Source of the DNA: Flectonema sp. DT1601
Taxonomy: Eukaryota > Euglenozoa > Diplonemea > Diplonemida > Diplonemidae
Direction: 5' to 3'
Assembly: GCA_964019425.1 (NCBI GenBank)
Contig: OZ025792.1
Span: 930,001 to 994,000, forward strand
Length of the DNA stretch: 64,000 nucleotides
Part shown: in pieces, positions 23,304 to 33,260 of the stretch
Layout of the letters: every line of letters begins with the position of its first letter
How positions within the stretch are numbered: position 1 is the stretch's first letter
Translations under genes and position numbers: made by a program
Notes under the pieces: generated by a model
The model's database searches: none
Told to the model about the DNA's origin: nothing
Seen by the model: only the letters and a program-made list of their open reading frames with translations

Positions 23304-23325
23304 TTACTTACTTACTTACTTACTT
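23304..23325. repeat. TTAC microsatellite
   Basis: Five tandem TTAC units in an intergenic region, next to an A-rich tract. Confidence 0.9.
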
Positions 23326-25052
23326 TTAAACTGGGGAGGGTGAAGAACAAAAAAGAAATATGATGAAAAAAAAGAACTCGCTTATAGCCTCGATTTTGAT
23401 AGAGCTTGTGATGTCTTTATTTTTCTACGGGATTTACCAATGAGTACGCATCCCTGGTCTGGACTCTACCGTGTTCGTAATATTATTACATTTTCACACA
23501 ATTAAAAAGTCATTTTTTAAGACTATTCCTTTTGTTGACACCAAACTCAAAAATAAGAATAAAAAAAATTACGGAATTCTCTCACAAACTTATATGAAAC
23601 ATTAATTTTTCATTTTTTTTTTTTCTTGGGGAAAAAAAAAAAAAAAAAAAACACAGAATTGACCACAACACAGAAACCACGTGTGTGCTTGCCAACTTCG
23701 TGATTCCTTTTGGGAGGAATATGTTGAGGCTAAGGTCGGGCTGGTCAATAATAAGCTTTTAATTTGCTAATCTCGACAGTATTTATTTAAATCAGAAGTT
23801 CGTCCTCAGATATCATTATTGCTACTAAAAGGAACCATAATGGCCAATAATCAAAAAAGAAAAGGACAAAACAAAAATACCAAAACAGTTTTGAAAAAAA
23901 AAAAAAAAAAAATCAACAAATCGATAACAATAACTCTTAGAAACTGACGCGCTGACAGCGGAGTGTTCGGGTAACAGAATTGAGTAGGTAGGTGAAATTC
24001 TGGATTTTTTTTGACGAGATCTCGACTACGATAACACACCATGGGGTTTGAACCCGTTTTTTTTTTTTTTTTTTAAAAATCATACGCAAGATCTACACCA
24101 TAGCCGCAAACCAGCAACAGCTGAGAGTATATCGTTTATTGTTTTATACTAAACGTCGAAAAAGAAAAAAAAACTATAACAAAATATTAAATGATAAAAA
24201 AAAAAGGACGTAGTTAGAAAAGTAGAGAGTTTTTCTTTTTTTTTTTTTTAATAAAAAAAAAAAGGGATAGATCATAAACCCAGATGGATGTAAGTTAATT
24301 GTCACAAAAAATGTAAAAATGTACGCATTGCCGCTGATTGACCCAAACAACCAGACAGATATATAAAGAGCACATCAGATGATTGAATACTTTGTAACAG
24401 CAGCTTTGTAAATGAATAATTCCAAGCCGAATCTGCCTTAACATTGTTAGTTTTCGTGTACTTCTGAAATAGGTTAGTTGGTGCTCGTCACTGATTTTCC
24501 CATGACCTGAGAGATCAGACTTAAGCATGGGGGCTGTTATCCATCCACTCGTAGTGTGTGTGTTGTGTGTAAACACGTACGTCTCTTACAGCAACCAATG
24601 CACTTGCATCTCTTTATCTTTACTAGCAGCGCACTCTTCCTAAGAAAAATACAAAAACAAAAAAAAAGATCTCTCTCATCGACATTTAAGGGTCAAAACT
24701 CTCATCGTGTCTTTCAATAATATTCTCAAAAAAGGTCAACAACGCAATCGCACTCTACATAACGAGAAAGAAAGGGGTATAAAGATAACTGCGAAAAAAA
24801 AAAAAAAAAAAAAAAAAAAGAAAGAACGGGAAAAGGAAAAACGAATGAGTTAGATTAAATATAACATCCAGCTGAGGGGACATCCTCACAAGCTGAAGAG
24901 TTCTTACTCGGGCAGTCTGAGCACTTCTAGGCTGACTATAAAACAAGGTAGTTGTAGATGCTTGTCTCCTGTTGTTGTATTGATTTGCTTTGTTTGCTTG
25001 CAATGAAGTGCTACGTACCCTTTCAAGTACATACCATGATTGCAACGAAATG

Positions 25053-26028
25053 TCATTTCGGTTCAATTGGAGAGAATGGACTCAATACAGCCGATGAAGT
25101 CTCCGTATCACCGCTGGGAGAGTTAGTTGGAGAAGAACTTTTCCCGCTGGGCAACATAACAGGAGTTTTTGGCTGCCCCAGTTGCGGACAACCGTATCTA
25201 TTTAAACGTCCGAAGTTTTCCAACGCCAGAATGAACCTGTATTGGTTATGTTTATCTCTATTTGTTTATACCATTATCACTTTGTGATACGAAAGAAACT
25301 AAACACAAAGATAGATACCCAAGGTTGGGGTTAATAATTGATCTCTTCGCCTTCACGTAGTCATAGGTACGCTCAAAAGGCCAGCAGTGATGTTGCATAA
25401 GATATGCAATAACCAGAGTAGCTGATCTGCTGATTCCCTGTTTGTGAGTTGTATGTCAACTAATAGTTATGGTTTGCCTTTAAAAGGAAATCATAAATAC
25501 CTTTCTACATTGAACCAACACCTTACCGTGATTAGTATGAGTGTTGTCTATAAAGGAAAAGGCACGTCCAAAGTGTGATTCAATATTTGCATCAGAAGAA
25601 TCATTCACTACAATAAGACAATATGGGAAACCTGGTGGTGCTGGTGAACAAGTACTCGCTTCAAGATCATCACATATTGATAAGATGTGAGTCACACCGA
25701 GAGCGTGTAGTTGATCCGCATTTTCCATATCGTCTCTAGCTCCAAGAAGAAGCCAGGGTGTTACATCTGATGCGCCATAACCACAACTTGGTGAAGGAGC
25801 TGGTGCCTTTGATATCCTACACGCAGCATTACACTGCTGCACAGGTGTATGACTCGCCTGTGCGAATCCTGTGTCTATTGTTAGTTCGCCTACTACTTTT
25901 TTATGCGCTTTTTTCATCCCATTTCTGCGACCCATCGCAACTCCAAAACTCCTCCTCACACTACATCCAATTCCACCATCACCTCCATTACTGGCAGGTG
26001 TGGCACTAGCTCCTTCCATTGTTAACAT
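25053..26028 (-). CDS. Dual-specificity protein phosphatase, three exons
   Basis: Exons at 26028-25501, 25437-25319 and 25236-25053 join in frame to 276 residues. It should dephosphorylate phospho-Ser/Thr/Tyr on signalling kinases. Residues 1-75 are low-complexity and basic. The DUSP fold starts near GASDVTPWLLLGARDD (85); the general acid is Asp143 in VVNDSSDANI, 31 residues before Cys174; the P-loop reads QCRKGISRS (173-181). The usual His before the cysteine is Gln173, which may alter activity. Intron 1 cuts the P-loop after Lys176. AYLMQHHCWPFERTYDYVKAKR and INPNLGF are typical DUSP sequences. The tail after about 230 is Ser/Pro-rich. ATG 26028 follows AACAAACAG by nine bases; a second ATG at 26019 is an alternative. 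Confidence 0.88.
25237..25318 (-). other. Cis-intron 2 of the phosphatase
   Basis: An 82-nt intron with donor GTATCT and acceptor AATACAG, phase 2. It joins NPNL-G to FILALENFGR. Confidence 0.82.
25438..25500 (-). other. Cis-intron 1 of the phosphatase
   Basis: A 63-nt intron with donor GTATTT and acceptor CACAAACAG, phase 0. It interrupts the catalytic P-loop between Lys176 and Gly177. Confidence 0.87.
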
Positions 26029-26630
26029 CTGTTCTCTCTGTTTGTTATTATTGCTGACTCGCGGTGGGAGGTTGCACCCGATTGGTGTTTCCTTTTAACG
26101 GTTCCCCCCCTGGTCTGTAAAAGTGAAGACTCCTAAACACACTATTATAAGCAATCACAAAGTTTTATAAAAACACTCTATGCTATTGTGACCAGAATGT
26201 GAACCACACACAAGCAATGTAATTAGGTACTAAGTCATAGAGTTGCTACTGTTGCTCTTATGCTTTTCCTGTAAAGTAATTCATTGTAAGCAGTCATTGA
26301 GTCACTACCTCTATGCTTTGTGATGTAGTTACCTGTAGAGCTTCTTTAATACTTCGTAACAGTCCTAAGTTGTTTGTTTCTTTACTTCACATAATTTTAA
26401 ATACTTAACTCAACTCTATACACAATTTATACATAAGAATAGTTTTCCTATCTTACCTGAAATAAGTTAAGAGTTTTAACTACAATAAAATAAATGCACA
26501 GAAATTAGAGTTTCATAATAAATCAATAAACTTGTATAAATAACAAATAGCAACAAAAAGGGTAAATGGAAACACACGGAACAGTTAAAATTGAATACTG
26601 ATGTAAGTGTTAAGTTAAAGAGAGTGGATA
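26029..26630. other. Intergenic spacer
   Basis: About 600 bases between the EF-hand/IQ gene and the phosphatase. There are no long homopolymers and no recognised gene. It supplies the phosphatase's upstream acceptor-like AACAAACAG. Confidence 0.6.
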
Positions 26631-29600
26631 CTACTTTTCAAAGGGTAACATGCCTACTTGGATAGGATTCACGTCTTGAACGTCGATGAGATACCAATCT
26701 CTTCGCTTCTTCTTCTCACCTACGGATAGCTTTGATAACAGGCAGCGTACTGCTCGCTGGATGATGGGAGCAGCAAGCGCGAGATTCGCATTTCGAATAG
26801 CCGTCGGGATGCTTTGCTGCAATCGCAGGAATGCTACCCTGGCAATGAAATACCGAATTGACTTCTGAACTACAACTAAACTATCAACACTTCGTAAGAA
26901 GCAGAAGTACCTCTGCAATCGCATCTGATAAGAGTGAAGCTTCTTAAAAGATAAAAGACATCGCACAGCTCTCTGAATAATGCAAGCAGACCTTCCCTGA
27001 TGCTGTTTTTCTCGCAGTCGCTTTACCGCAAGACAGCAGCGCCAACTTCTCTGAATAACACAAACAGCGTCTTCAGTATGTCTGTGAGTAATGTACGATT
27101 CGATAAGTTTCCTTTTACGAGTCAAAGAACACTTGCTGATGAAGCAGCGTACATTTCTTTGGATTGTGATGCTCGCGTAGTATCTTTTTGCGAACCACGT
27201 TCTGGTTAGTTGTTGTGCTTTGACAAGTCTTCTGTCAAGAATATTATCGGAGTTTATAAAGCGTAAAATATATAATCGAGTTACTTTCTTTTTTACTCTG
27301 AGTTTCTTACTCGCTTGGTGCTCTCTCACTGCGCGGACTATCGTCAGTGAGCTTGCCTGTTCAATTCTCAACCTGCTGACTCCTGACGCAACCGCGGCAG
27401 AGAGTACAGCAACGAACCTAATAATCCGAAATCCTAAAACAATCCTTCTTGCTAATACCTGTCTGTACCAACACTGAATAGTAACGGTACATAAGTCAAC
27501 TCTGCTTTCAAGATCTCTAATCTTCAACAGAAGCGCTTGTTTCCTGCGCTTTTCAAAAACATATTTACACGACAACCAGAACGATCTGATTCTTGAGGCT
27601 GCCGAGTACCTGTTTCTAACAAGCTTTCTTTGTTGTATATGATGTTGTTTCCACATTGGGGAGAGTAGAAACGCGAGTTGTTGTTTGGCATTTTCAACAG
27701 CGAGGTATTTAGTAATCAAGAGTTGCATGTTGCGAAGTTCTCTCTTTGCCTTCCAAACACGCGCGACGTTTTGAATTTTTGATGCACTGAAGAACATTTG
27801 ATCCAGGTGCCTTCTAACCCTCAAACCCAACTTTTGAAAAGCAATCTGAGCTTGGGTGCACAACAGCAGTACTCCGGCACAAACTGCGACTAGGGAAAAT
27901 GCTGCTGCTTTTCTTTGTAGTCGTAGTCGCTTATTGCTACTGCTCATTACCATCTTGCCCCAACTCGCTATTGTGATTGATGCAGTTCGTAAGGTGTGAC
28001 AGTACAATCTAGAATGTAACCCGTTACCAGTTCGTTGAATCATTAGCGCAATCTGATTTCTTGTCGGAGGTGGTGGGAGCTCTTCTGTTGAGCAATCATA
28101 TCGAGAGTCTTCTTCCATCCCAGGATAAGGTATTGGATAAATAATATTCTCATATTCTTTACTAATCCACTCACCTTCTGCTTTTACAATCTGTGATAGT
28201 GTGTATGCCCACGGGCTTGCAAATTTCATTTCTCTTCGCCTCACGCTTCTAGTTGCGAAGTACCCTCGATGAGTTTTAGAGTAATACGGTGATGGGGTTC
28301 GGACTTTAAAAGGAAGATTTCGAAATCTAGGAGGAGGTGTAGTAACTCTCTTAACCTTCTTACTCTTTACATAAGAATAACTACTTCCCGCTGAGTGATT
28401 TGAACTCTGTTCCGGTGGAGGAGACGGATGAATGGAATTACTGTTTTTAAGTGAAAATGCTTCAGGAACGTGAGGATGTCTCAAAAAGTGTAAATTTGGA
28501 GATGGGATGAATACCCGCTGAGGAGTTGGGGCTGCCATGGTCGAGGGAGAGTTTACATCTGGTGAAATTGCTACACCTTGAGGGCTACACAAAACTGTTT
28601 CAGTCTGACTTGTTGAATTATCTGAAATAGCAGACGGTTCACTAAGTGGAGAACTTGGACAAACAAATTGCGACGACAATATTTGAGGTGACGACGGCGT
28701 CGGACACGATCTTTTATCTGATTGAAACTCCTTTGTAACTCCTCCTGAAGTTTTCAACGAATGATTATTCACAGACATGTTACGAGACATACTAAAGCAG
28801 CTGAAATTATTATAACTATCAGCACTCGCCTGGTGTTGGTTGGAAGCATTGGGAGGTGCTGGAGTATGTCTTAGGAACACTCTTTTATCTTTTTGAAGAA
28901 GCTTTTGAAACTTTTCAGTCATTCCATCATTAGCAACAGCCTGAGATAGACTAAGTATTTGCATGAATTCATCATAATCAATAACACCATCTCCGTCGTC
29001 ATCACACTCCTCTAAGAAAGTATTTACTGCTGCTGCGTTAAGTGTTGCACCTACAGATGATTGCAGTAGACGTTCTTTAAGAACCTTTATAGGAGCACAG
29101 AGAGTACCTGTGTCGTCTTCTACAGCGCCAAACTGTACAAATAGCTTTAAGTTCTTTGGTTCCATTGTTGGCTTCAAAGCTTCTTGAAAGTCTTCAATTT
29201 TAAATGCCTTTTCTTTTTCATAAAAATTACATTCGCACAGGTCGAGAGTGAATTCGTTTGAAAGTAATTCGCTTAGGGCAGTTCCAGAAACTTCTTCTGT
29301 TGGTCCGTCACCTCCAATTGCAAGAAATGCATCAGCAGCTTCAAGAGATTGAATATCATAACGAGAAGAGAGAAAATTACCCTTCGATCTTTTAACTAAG
29401 TTTATCAGTCCATTCATATGAAGGAAAGCAGATCCACTGTCCTGAGTATTCTTTTCAAAGGCTGACTCTACATCACCACTACTTGGTAGCTTTACCATTA
29501 GCTGAGCAAACACGTCTTCTAAATTTTCTCTTGAAAGTCCACCACATCTGTAATAGACATCAATTATTCTATCGAGTTCTCTATTTGTTAGTTCCTCAGG

Positions 29601-29633
29601 ATTGAGAGGTTGAATATTATCTTGTTGAAACAT
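26631..29633 (-). CDS. EF-hand and multi-IQ-motif protein (1000 aa)
   Basis: A canonical EF-hand loop lies at residues 211-222 (DDDGDGVIDYDE), inside an N-terminal helical region with more degenerate EF-like segments. Residues about 250-480 are Ser/Pro-rich and probably disordered. The C-terminal 400 residues carry at least seven IQ-like repeats (such as ASKIQNVARVWKAKRELR, ASITIQRNVRCFISKC, AVCVIQRSWRCCLAVKR, SACIIQRAVRCLLSFKK, APIIQRAVRCLLSKL). IQ motifs bind calmodulin, centrin or myosin light chains, so a calcium-responsive cytoskeletal or flagellar scaffold is likely; no motor domain is present. TTCTTTTTCAG ends 25 bases before the ATG. An ATG in that leader opens a 12-codon frame overlapping the true start; a second possible AG (CTGCCAG) six bases before the ATG would remove it. 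I know no specific orthologue. Confidence 0.82.
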   Translation of the reverse strand: MFQQDNIQPLNPEELTNRELDRIIDVYYRCGGLSRENLEDVFAQLMVKLPSSGDVESAFEKNTQDSGSAFLHMNGLINLVKRSKGNFLSSRYDIQSLEAADAFLAIGGDGPTEEVSGTALSELLSNEFTLDLCECNFYEKEKAFKIEDFQEALKPTMEPKNLKLFVQFGAVEDDTGTLCAPIKVLKERLLQSSVGATLNAAAVNTFLEECDDDGDGVIDYDEFMQILSLSQAVANDGMTEKFQKLLQKDKRVFLRHTPAPPNASNQHQASADSYNNFSCFSMSRNMSVNNHSLKTSGGVTKEFQSDKRSCPTPSSPQILSSQFVCPSSPLSEPSAISDNSTSQTETVLCSPQGVAISPDVNSPSTMAAPTPQRVFIPSPNLHFLRHPHVPEAFSLKNSNSIHPSPPPEQSSNHSAGSSYSYVKSKKVKRVTTPPPRFRNLPFKVRTPSPYYSKTHRGYFATRSVRRREMKFASPWAYTLSQIVKAEGEWISKEYENIIYPIPYPGMEEDSRYDCSTEELPPPPTRNQIALMIQRTGNGLHSRLYCHTLRTASITIASWGKMVMSSSNKRLRLQRKAAAFSLVAVCAGVLLLCTQAQIAFQKLGLRVRRHLDQMFFSASKIQNVARVWKAKRELRNMQLLITKYLAVENAKQQLAFLLSPMWKQHHIQQRKLVRNRYSAASRIRSFWLSCKYVFEKRRKQALLLKIRDLESRVDLCTVTIQCWYRQVLARRIVLGFRIIRFVAVLSAAVASGVSRLRIEQASSLTIVRAVREHQASKKLRVKKKVTRLYILRFINSDNILDRRLVKAQQLTRTWFAKRYYASITIQRNVRCFISKCSLTRKRKLIESYITHRHTEDAVCVIQRSWRCCLAVKRLREKQHQGRSACIIQRAVRCLLSFKKLHSYQMRLQRYFCFLRSVDSLVVVQKSIRYFIARVAFLRLQQSIPTAIRNANLALAAPIIQRAVRCLLSKLSVGEKKKRRDWYLIDVQDVNPIQVGMLPFEK

Positions 29634-30101
29634 TGTTAGCTGGCAGTAGAATCATTTGCTGAAAAAGAATAAAAAAGAAATTATTCTTTACAATTAAAAT
29701 AAAAAATAATGTTTCAAAGAAGGGTATAGGTGTTTAAAATCAAAAACACAACAACAAAAAAACCATTCAGATAAAAAGCCTTTATATTTTGTTTGACAGC
29801 AAACAGTACTGGAGCACGGGGAAATAGATAACATTTTGACCATAATAAATAAACGGCTCTTAATTTGAATAGTTTCTTCTCCGACCTCTGCAAAAAAAAA
29901 AAAAAAAAAAAAATCGAATGTGAAAAAGCACTGTTGCTCTCTTGAACGAGAACACATTTTTAATTCGCGGAATACGCCGTAAAACTCTTTCATTCGAATG
30001 AGTTATTTTCGCAGGTTTATCGATACCGCCACAAGAGGTTGAAAAAAAAAAAAAGAAAAAACATAAAAACTAAAACGTTTATTTTCATTATGCAATAGCT
30101 A
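29634..30101. other. Intergenic spacer with A-run
   Basis: The 468 bases between MOCS3 and the EF-hand/IQ gene include an A-run near 29891. No gene is recognised. Confidence 0.6.
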
Positions 30102-31268
30102 CTAATAGATTGGGAATTCAACGTCTACTTCTGCCGCCCATTTTGTAAGTCCAAGTGACACGTTGAAAACGTTTTCAACACCAGCATCCAACAGAAGCTT
30201 CGTAGCATTTGCTGATGCAATTCCCCGACGACACAGAACTAGTATCGGAGTCGAAGGCTCTGGTCTGAGTGTGTCGATATCAGAAGCAACTAACTTCTTC
30301 AAAGGGATATTTATAGAACGATTCAAACGAGTCATTGCGTACTCTGTTTCACTACGAACATCAAGCAAGACATGTTGTTTACTATTATCTCGATAATCCT
30401 TTAGATCAAAGACACTAATTTCTGTACCTTGTGGAAGTGGACAAGGACCAAGATCACAAGGTTTCTTTAAGTACTCATCATAACCTACAAGAGTTGTTAT
30501 GGTTGGGGTGTCACCACAAACTGCACATTTTGAATTCCTTGGGCGATGGTTCATCGTATTGTGAGTCATTGCTAAAGCATCGAATAATAGAATCCTACCA
30601 GACATCGTAGATTGAATTCCACAAATGATCTTCTGAGCTTCAATAGCCTGAAGAGTTCCAATCATTCCTGGAACAGCACCAACGACACCTCCATCAGCAC
30701 AAGACGTTACTGCGGATGATGGAGGTGGTGATGGATAAACACATCTATAACAAGGTCCATTATCATAATGATACACAGATAGCTGTCCTTCCCATCTGAG
30801 AGCTGAACCAGATACTAATGGTTTATCAGATATAACACATGCATCATTCACAAGGTACCGAGCTGTCACATTATCAGTTGCGTCAATTATGACGTCGTAA
30901 TTCTTTACTAAATCAATTCCTGTTTCTGCAGTAAACTGTGCCTCAATTGCCTCAACAGTTATTAAAGGATTGAGTGCTAGGCATGCTATCTTAGCACTCT
31001 CAACTTTTAGTATTCCACTCCTATCTGTGGTGTGGATTATTTGTCTGTGAAGATTGCTTGTTTCAACTTTATCAAAATCAACGAAACCAATTTTACCAAC
31101 GCCTGCTCCAGCAAGGTACAGACCAGCACTGGATCCGAGACCTCCTGCTCCGATAATCAACACGGAGGAGTTAACCAACTTCTGTTGTCCTGTTGCCCCT
31201 ATCTCAGGTAAGATTACCTGCCTGCTGTACCGTCCAACTTCTTCTTTCGTCAAATCCTTGTCGGACAT
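30102..31268 (-). CDS. MOCS3: MOCS3/UBA4-type adenylyltransferase-sulfurtransferase
   Basis: This E1-like enzyme adenylates the C-terminus of the sulfur carriers URM1 and MOCS2A and passes sulfur to them, for tRNA wobble-uridine thiolation and molybdopterin synthesis, in the cytosol. At 388 residues it is slightly shorter than the human protein. Seen: the nucleotide-binding GAGGLG (40-45), FVDFDKVETSNLHRQ, the catalytic Cys190 in VTSCADGGVVGAVPG, zinc cysteines CYRC (173, 176) and CAVC (248, 251), and a C-terminal rhodanese domain (about 285-388) with active-site Cys346 in the CRRGIAS loop. All key residues are present, so it should be active in both half reactions. TTTTCACAG ends 14 bases before the ATG. 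Single exon. Confidence 0.95.
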   Translation of the reverse strand: MSDKDLTKEEVGRYSRQVILPEIGATGQQKLVNSSVLIIGAGGLGSSAGLYLAGAGVGKIGFVDFDKVETSNLHRQIIHTTDRSGILKVESAKIACLALNPLITVEAIEAQFTAETGIDLVKNYDVIIDATDNVTARYLVNDACVISDKPLVSGSALRWEGQLSVYHYDNGPCYRCVYPSPPPSSAVTSCADGGVVGAVPGMIGTLQAIEAQKIICGIQSTMSGRILLFDALAMTHNTMNHRPRNSKCAVCGDTPTITTLVGYDEYLKKPCDLGPCPLPQGTEISVFDLKDYRDNSKQHVLLDVRSETEYAMTRLNRSINIPLKKLVASDIDTLRPEPSTPILVLCRRGIASANATKLLLDAGVENVFNVSLGLTKWAAEVDVEFPIY

Positions 31269-31512
31269 TTTAGTTTTGGTATCTGTGAAAATAAATCACA
31301 AATAAATAACCTACTTCATAATACACATTTAGAATAGAAAATAGGCATTTTGAAACACGATACGCATTCCAAGAAAAAATAAAAACATCTAGTCAGAATA
31401 ACAGCTACAAATAGAAACAAAACTCACAGGTGGTGGTTGCCTTATGGTGAATCGAATTGGGCTTAGAGAAAACAGAACTAACAATAGCAGAAGGTACCCT
31501 ACAAGATTACTA

Positions 31513-32499
31513 CTAGTACTGAAAACTAACGTCAGGACTAATAAGCAGGTTCGGAATTGAAAGGTCTTTCCCATGCGATGAATGTGTTACCGAAGGTGGA
31601 TTCGAAGTCGGACGAATATTTTCCTTAGACACATCATCCATGAAAGAATACCCACCGCTTGTAAGTGATGGAAGGATAGACGATTTGTTAACATCCAACA
31701 TCCCAACACTCGCGGTTAAAGACTTGTGACGCTGTAATGCTTGTAAGGCGTAGTCTTCTACAGCAGGAGATGTAAGATTATTTTTAACTGCTGAGATGAT
31801 ATCTCCTTCCATAGCAACTGGTCGACTTCTTTGAGGAGAAACGCAGCGCTCGGTGCCGAGTGGGTTTGCAGGTCCTCTGTCGCCATTTCGAGCGGGTACT
31901 TGAACTTCTAATGCTCGCATTGCCATTTTTAAAACTTTCTCAGGATTGCGTCGTTCATGAAAACCATTGTTGGCAGTGGCTGACATCCTCTCTTTGTGTT
32001 GGCGAATTAAAAACAGAGCCTCATCAAGCTGACGGTTACACCAGTCATTTCGAGCAGCATGACAAGCCCGTCGGATGATATCTTGGGCAATGTTGTGTTC
32101 TTGATGATCTCGTGAAGCTAAATTTTTAATAATTTCACTACATCCAGTGCTGTGTGTAGTCAATAAAGAATCACGAGCTTCACTCTCTTCTATAAAGATA
32201 CCAACACTTGATCTAACACATTCAACATACAGATCATTTAGTGATGTTAATTTCTTAACTCTTTGTCTTCCTTCTCTTTCAAGGTTTTGGAATTGCTGAA
32301 AGTCATATCTCCAGTCTCTCTCCATGAACTCCTTTTCACGACTTACAGTTGACGTCAACATTCTAATCTTTTCTTTCAGAAGTGAATCTTCTACTCTGCG
32401 CTCTGCATCTCTTAAATGACGCGGGTTCTCAAAATCAATTCCATCGTCTGATACTCGCGCACGTTCTGAAAGAAGTTCCCATGTTCGATGTTTACGCAT
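31513..32499 (-). CDS. Coiled-coil protein of unknown function (328 aa)
   Basis: The chosen start is ATG-CGT-AAA at 32499, with TTTCACAG ending two bases before it; the longer open frame above is AT-rich and looks like leader or intron. Residues 1-200 are charged and helical (DAERRVEDSLLKEKIRML, SREKEFMERDWRYDFQQF), probably a coiled coil. Residues 215 to the end are Ser/Pro/Asn-rich and probably disordered. I recognise no family. It lies 244 bases upstream of MOCS3 and downstream of the VPS13 cluster. Confidence 0.72.
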   Translation of the reverse strand: MRKHRTWELLSERARVSDDGIDFENPRHLRDAERRVEDSLLKEKIRMLTSTVSREKEFMERDWRYDFQQFQNLEREGRQRVKKLTSLNDLYVECVRSSVGIFIEESEARDSLLTTHSTGCSEIIKNLASRDHQEHNIAQDIIRRACHAARNDWCNRQLDEALFLIRQHKERMSATANNGFHERRNPEKVLKMAMRALEVQVPARNGDRGPANPLGTERCVSPQRSRPVAMEGDIISAVKNNLTSPAVEDYALQALQRHKSLTASVGMLDVNKSSILPSLTSGGYSFMDDVSKENIRPTSNPPSVTHSSHGKDLSIPNLLISPDVSFQY

Positions 32500-33260
32500 T
32501 GCTGTGAAAGTAGTATAAAGTAAAATAAACATTTTCCTTTAGATGTCGATGAGAAGCTCACTTGTTGTATTTCTGGATTGAAAAAAAGATAAACCTAAAC
32601 AGAATATCACATCCTTCACCATTCTGAAACAAAGTCTTGAAGCAAGAAAGACACTAACAAACCAAACCTGGTGCACAAGAAACCGATAAATTGTCGTAAG
32701 TGATATTGAGAGAAGCTTTTTTTTTTGTTTTGTTTTTTTTGTTGTTTTTTTTCTTTTTTTATCTTCGAAGGTTTCGACTTGACGACTAGACCACACGAAT
32801 ACACTCAACGCTGGGGGAAGAAGGGGAGAAAACAACGGCAAAGGGAAAATGAAACAAAAGTCATATCCAACGTTGAGGAGTTCTTTATTATGGTCCACGA
32901 ATTCTATATTGAGTTACCAAGCAGGCATTTAGTGGTTCTCTGGTTCCAGAAATAATTTTACGGTACCTACTCTTTTTGGGTACTACTGCAGTAAACCAAT
33001 ACTGGATCAGAGTAGTCATTAAAACGATTGCTTGGAGGAAATATAAGAAGAAAAAGAAAAAAAACAGTCTTTTGACATAAGACTGTATGCACACGTTGAA
33101 AAGCTGCACACACGGAACACGACCACAAATAAAAAAAAAAACAGAGGAATACACCTACTTGTTGAGGAATCATATTCCCGCTGTAATGTAACATTCTTTT
33201 TACTTCAACAGTTAAGTAAAGTAACATCGTATCGAAGTAACCTTATCTCAGACTCATCTA
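32500..33260. other. Intergenic spacer
   Basis: About 760 bases between VPS13 and the coiled-coil gene. Short open frames on both strands are Lys/Phe-rich readings of A/T runs. No gene is supported. Confidence 0.55.

Larger units (their letters stand above)
20576..25052. other. Gene-free stretch
   Basis: About 4.5 kb carry no convincing gene. It includes A27 at 21681-21707, A26 at 24794-24819, a short TTAC microsatellite and a fragment of repeat E. Small open frames on both strands show no family features. Confidence 0.5.

Noticed and set aside
23990-24075. Possible tRNA 3' part on the plus strand (GGGGTTTGAACCCG followed by a long T-run)
   Set aside because: No matching acceptor stem, D arm or anticodon arm can be drawn around it on either strand.
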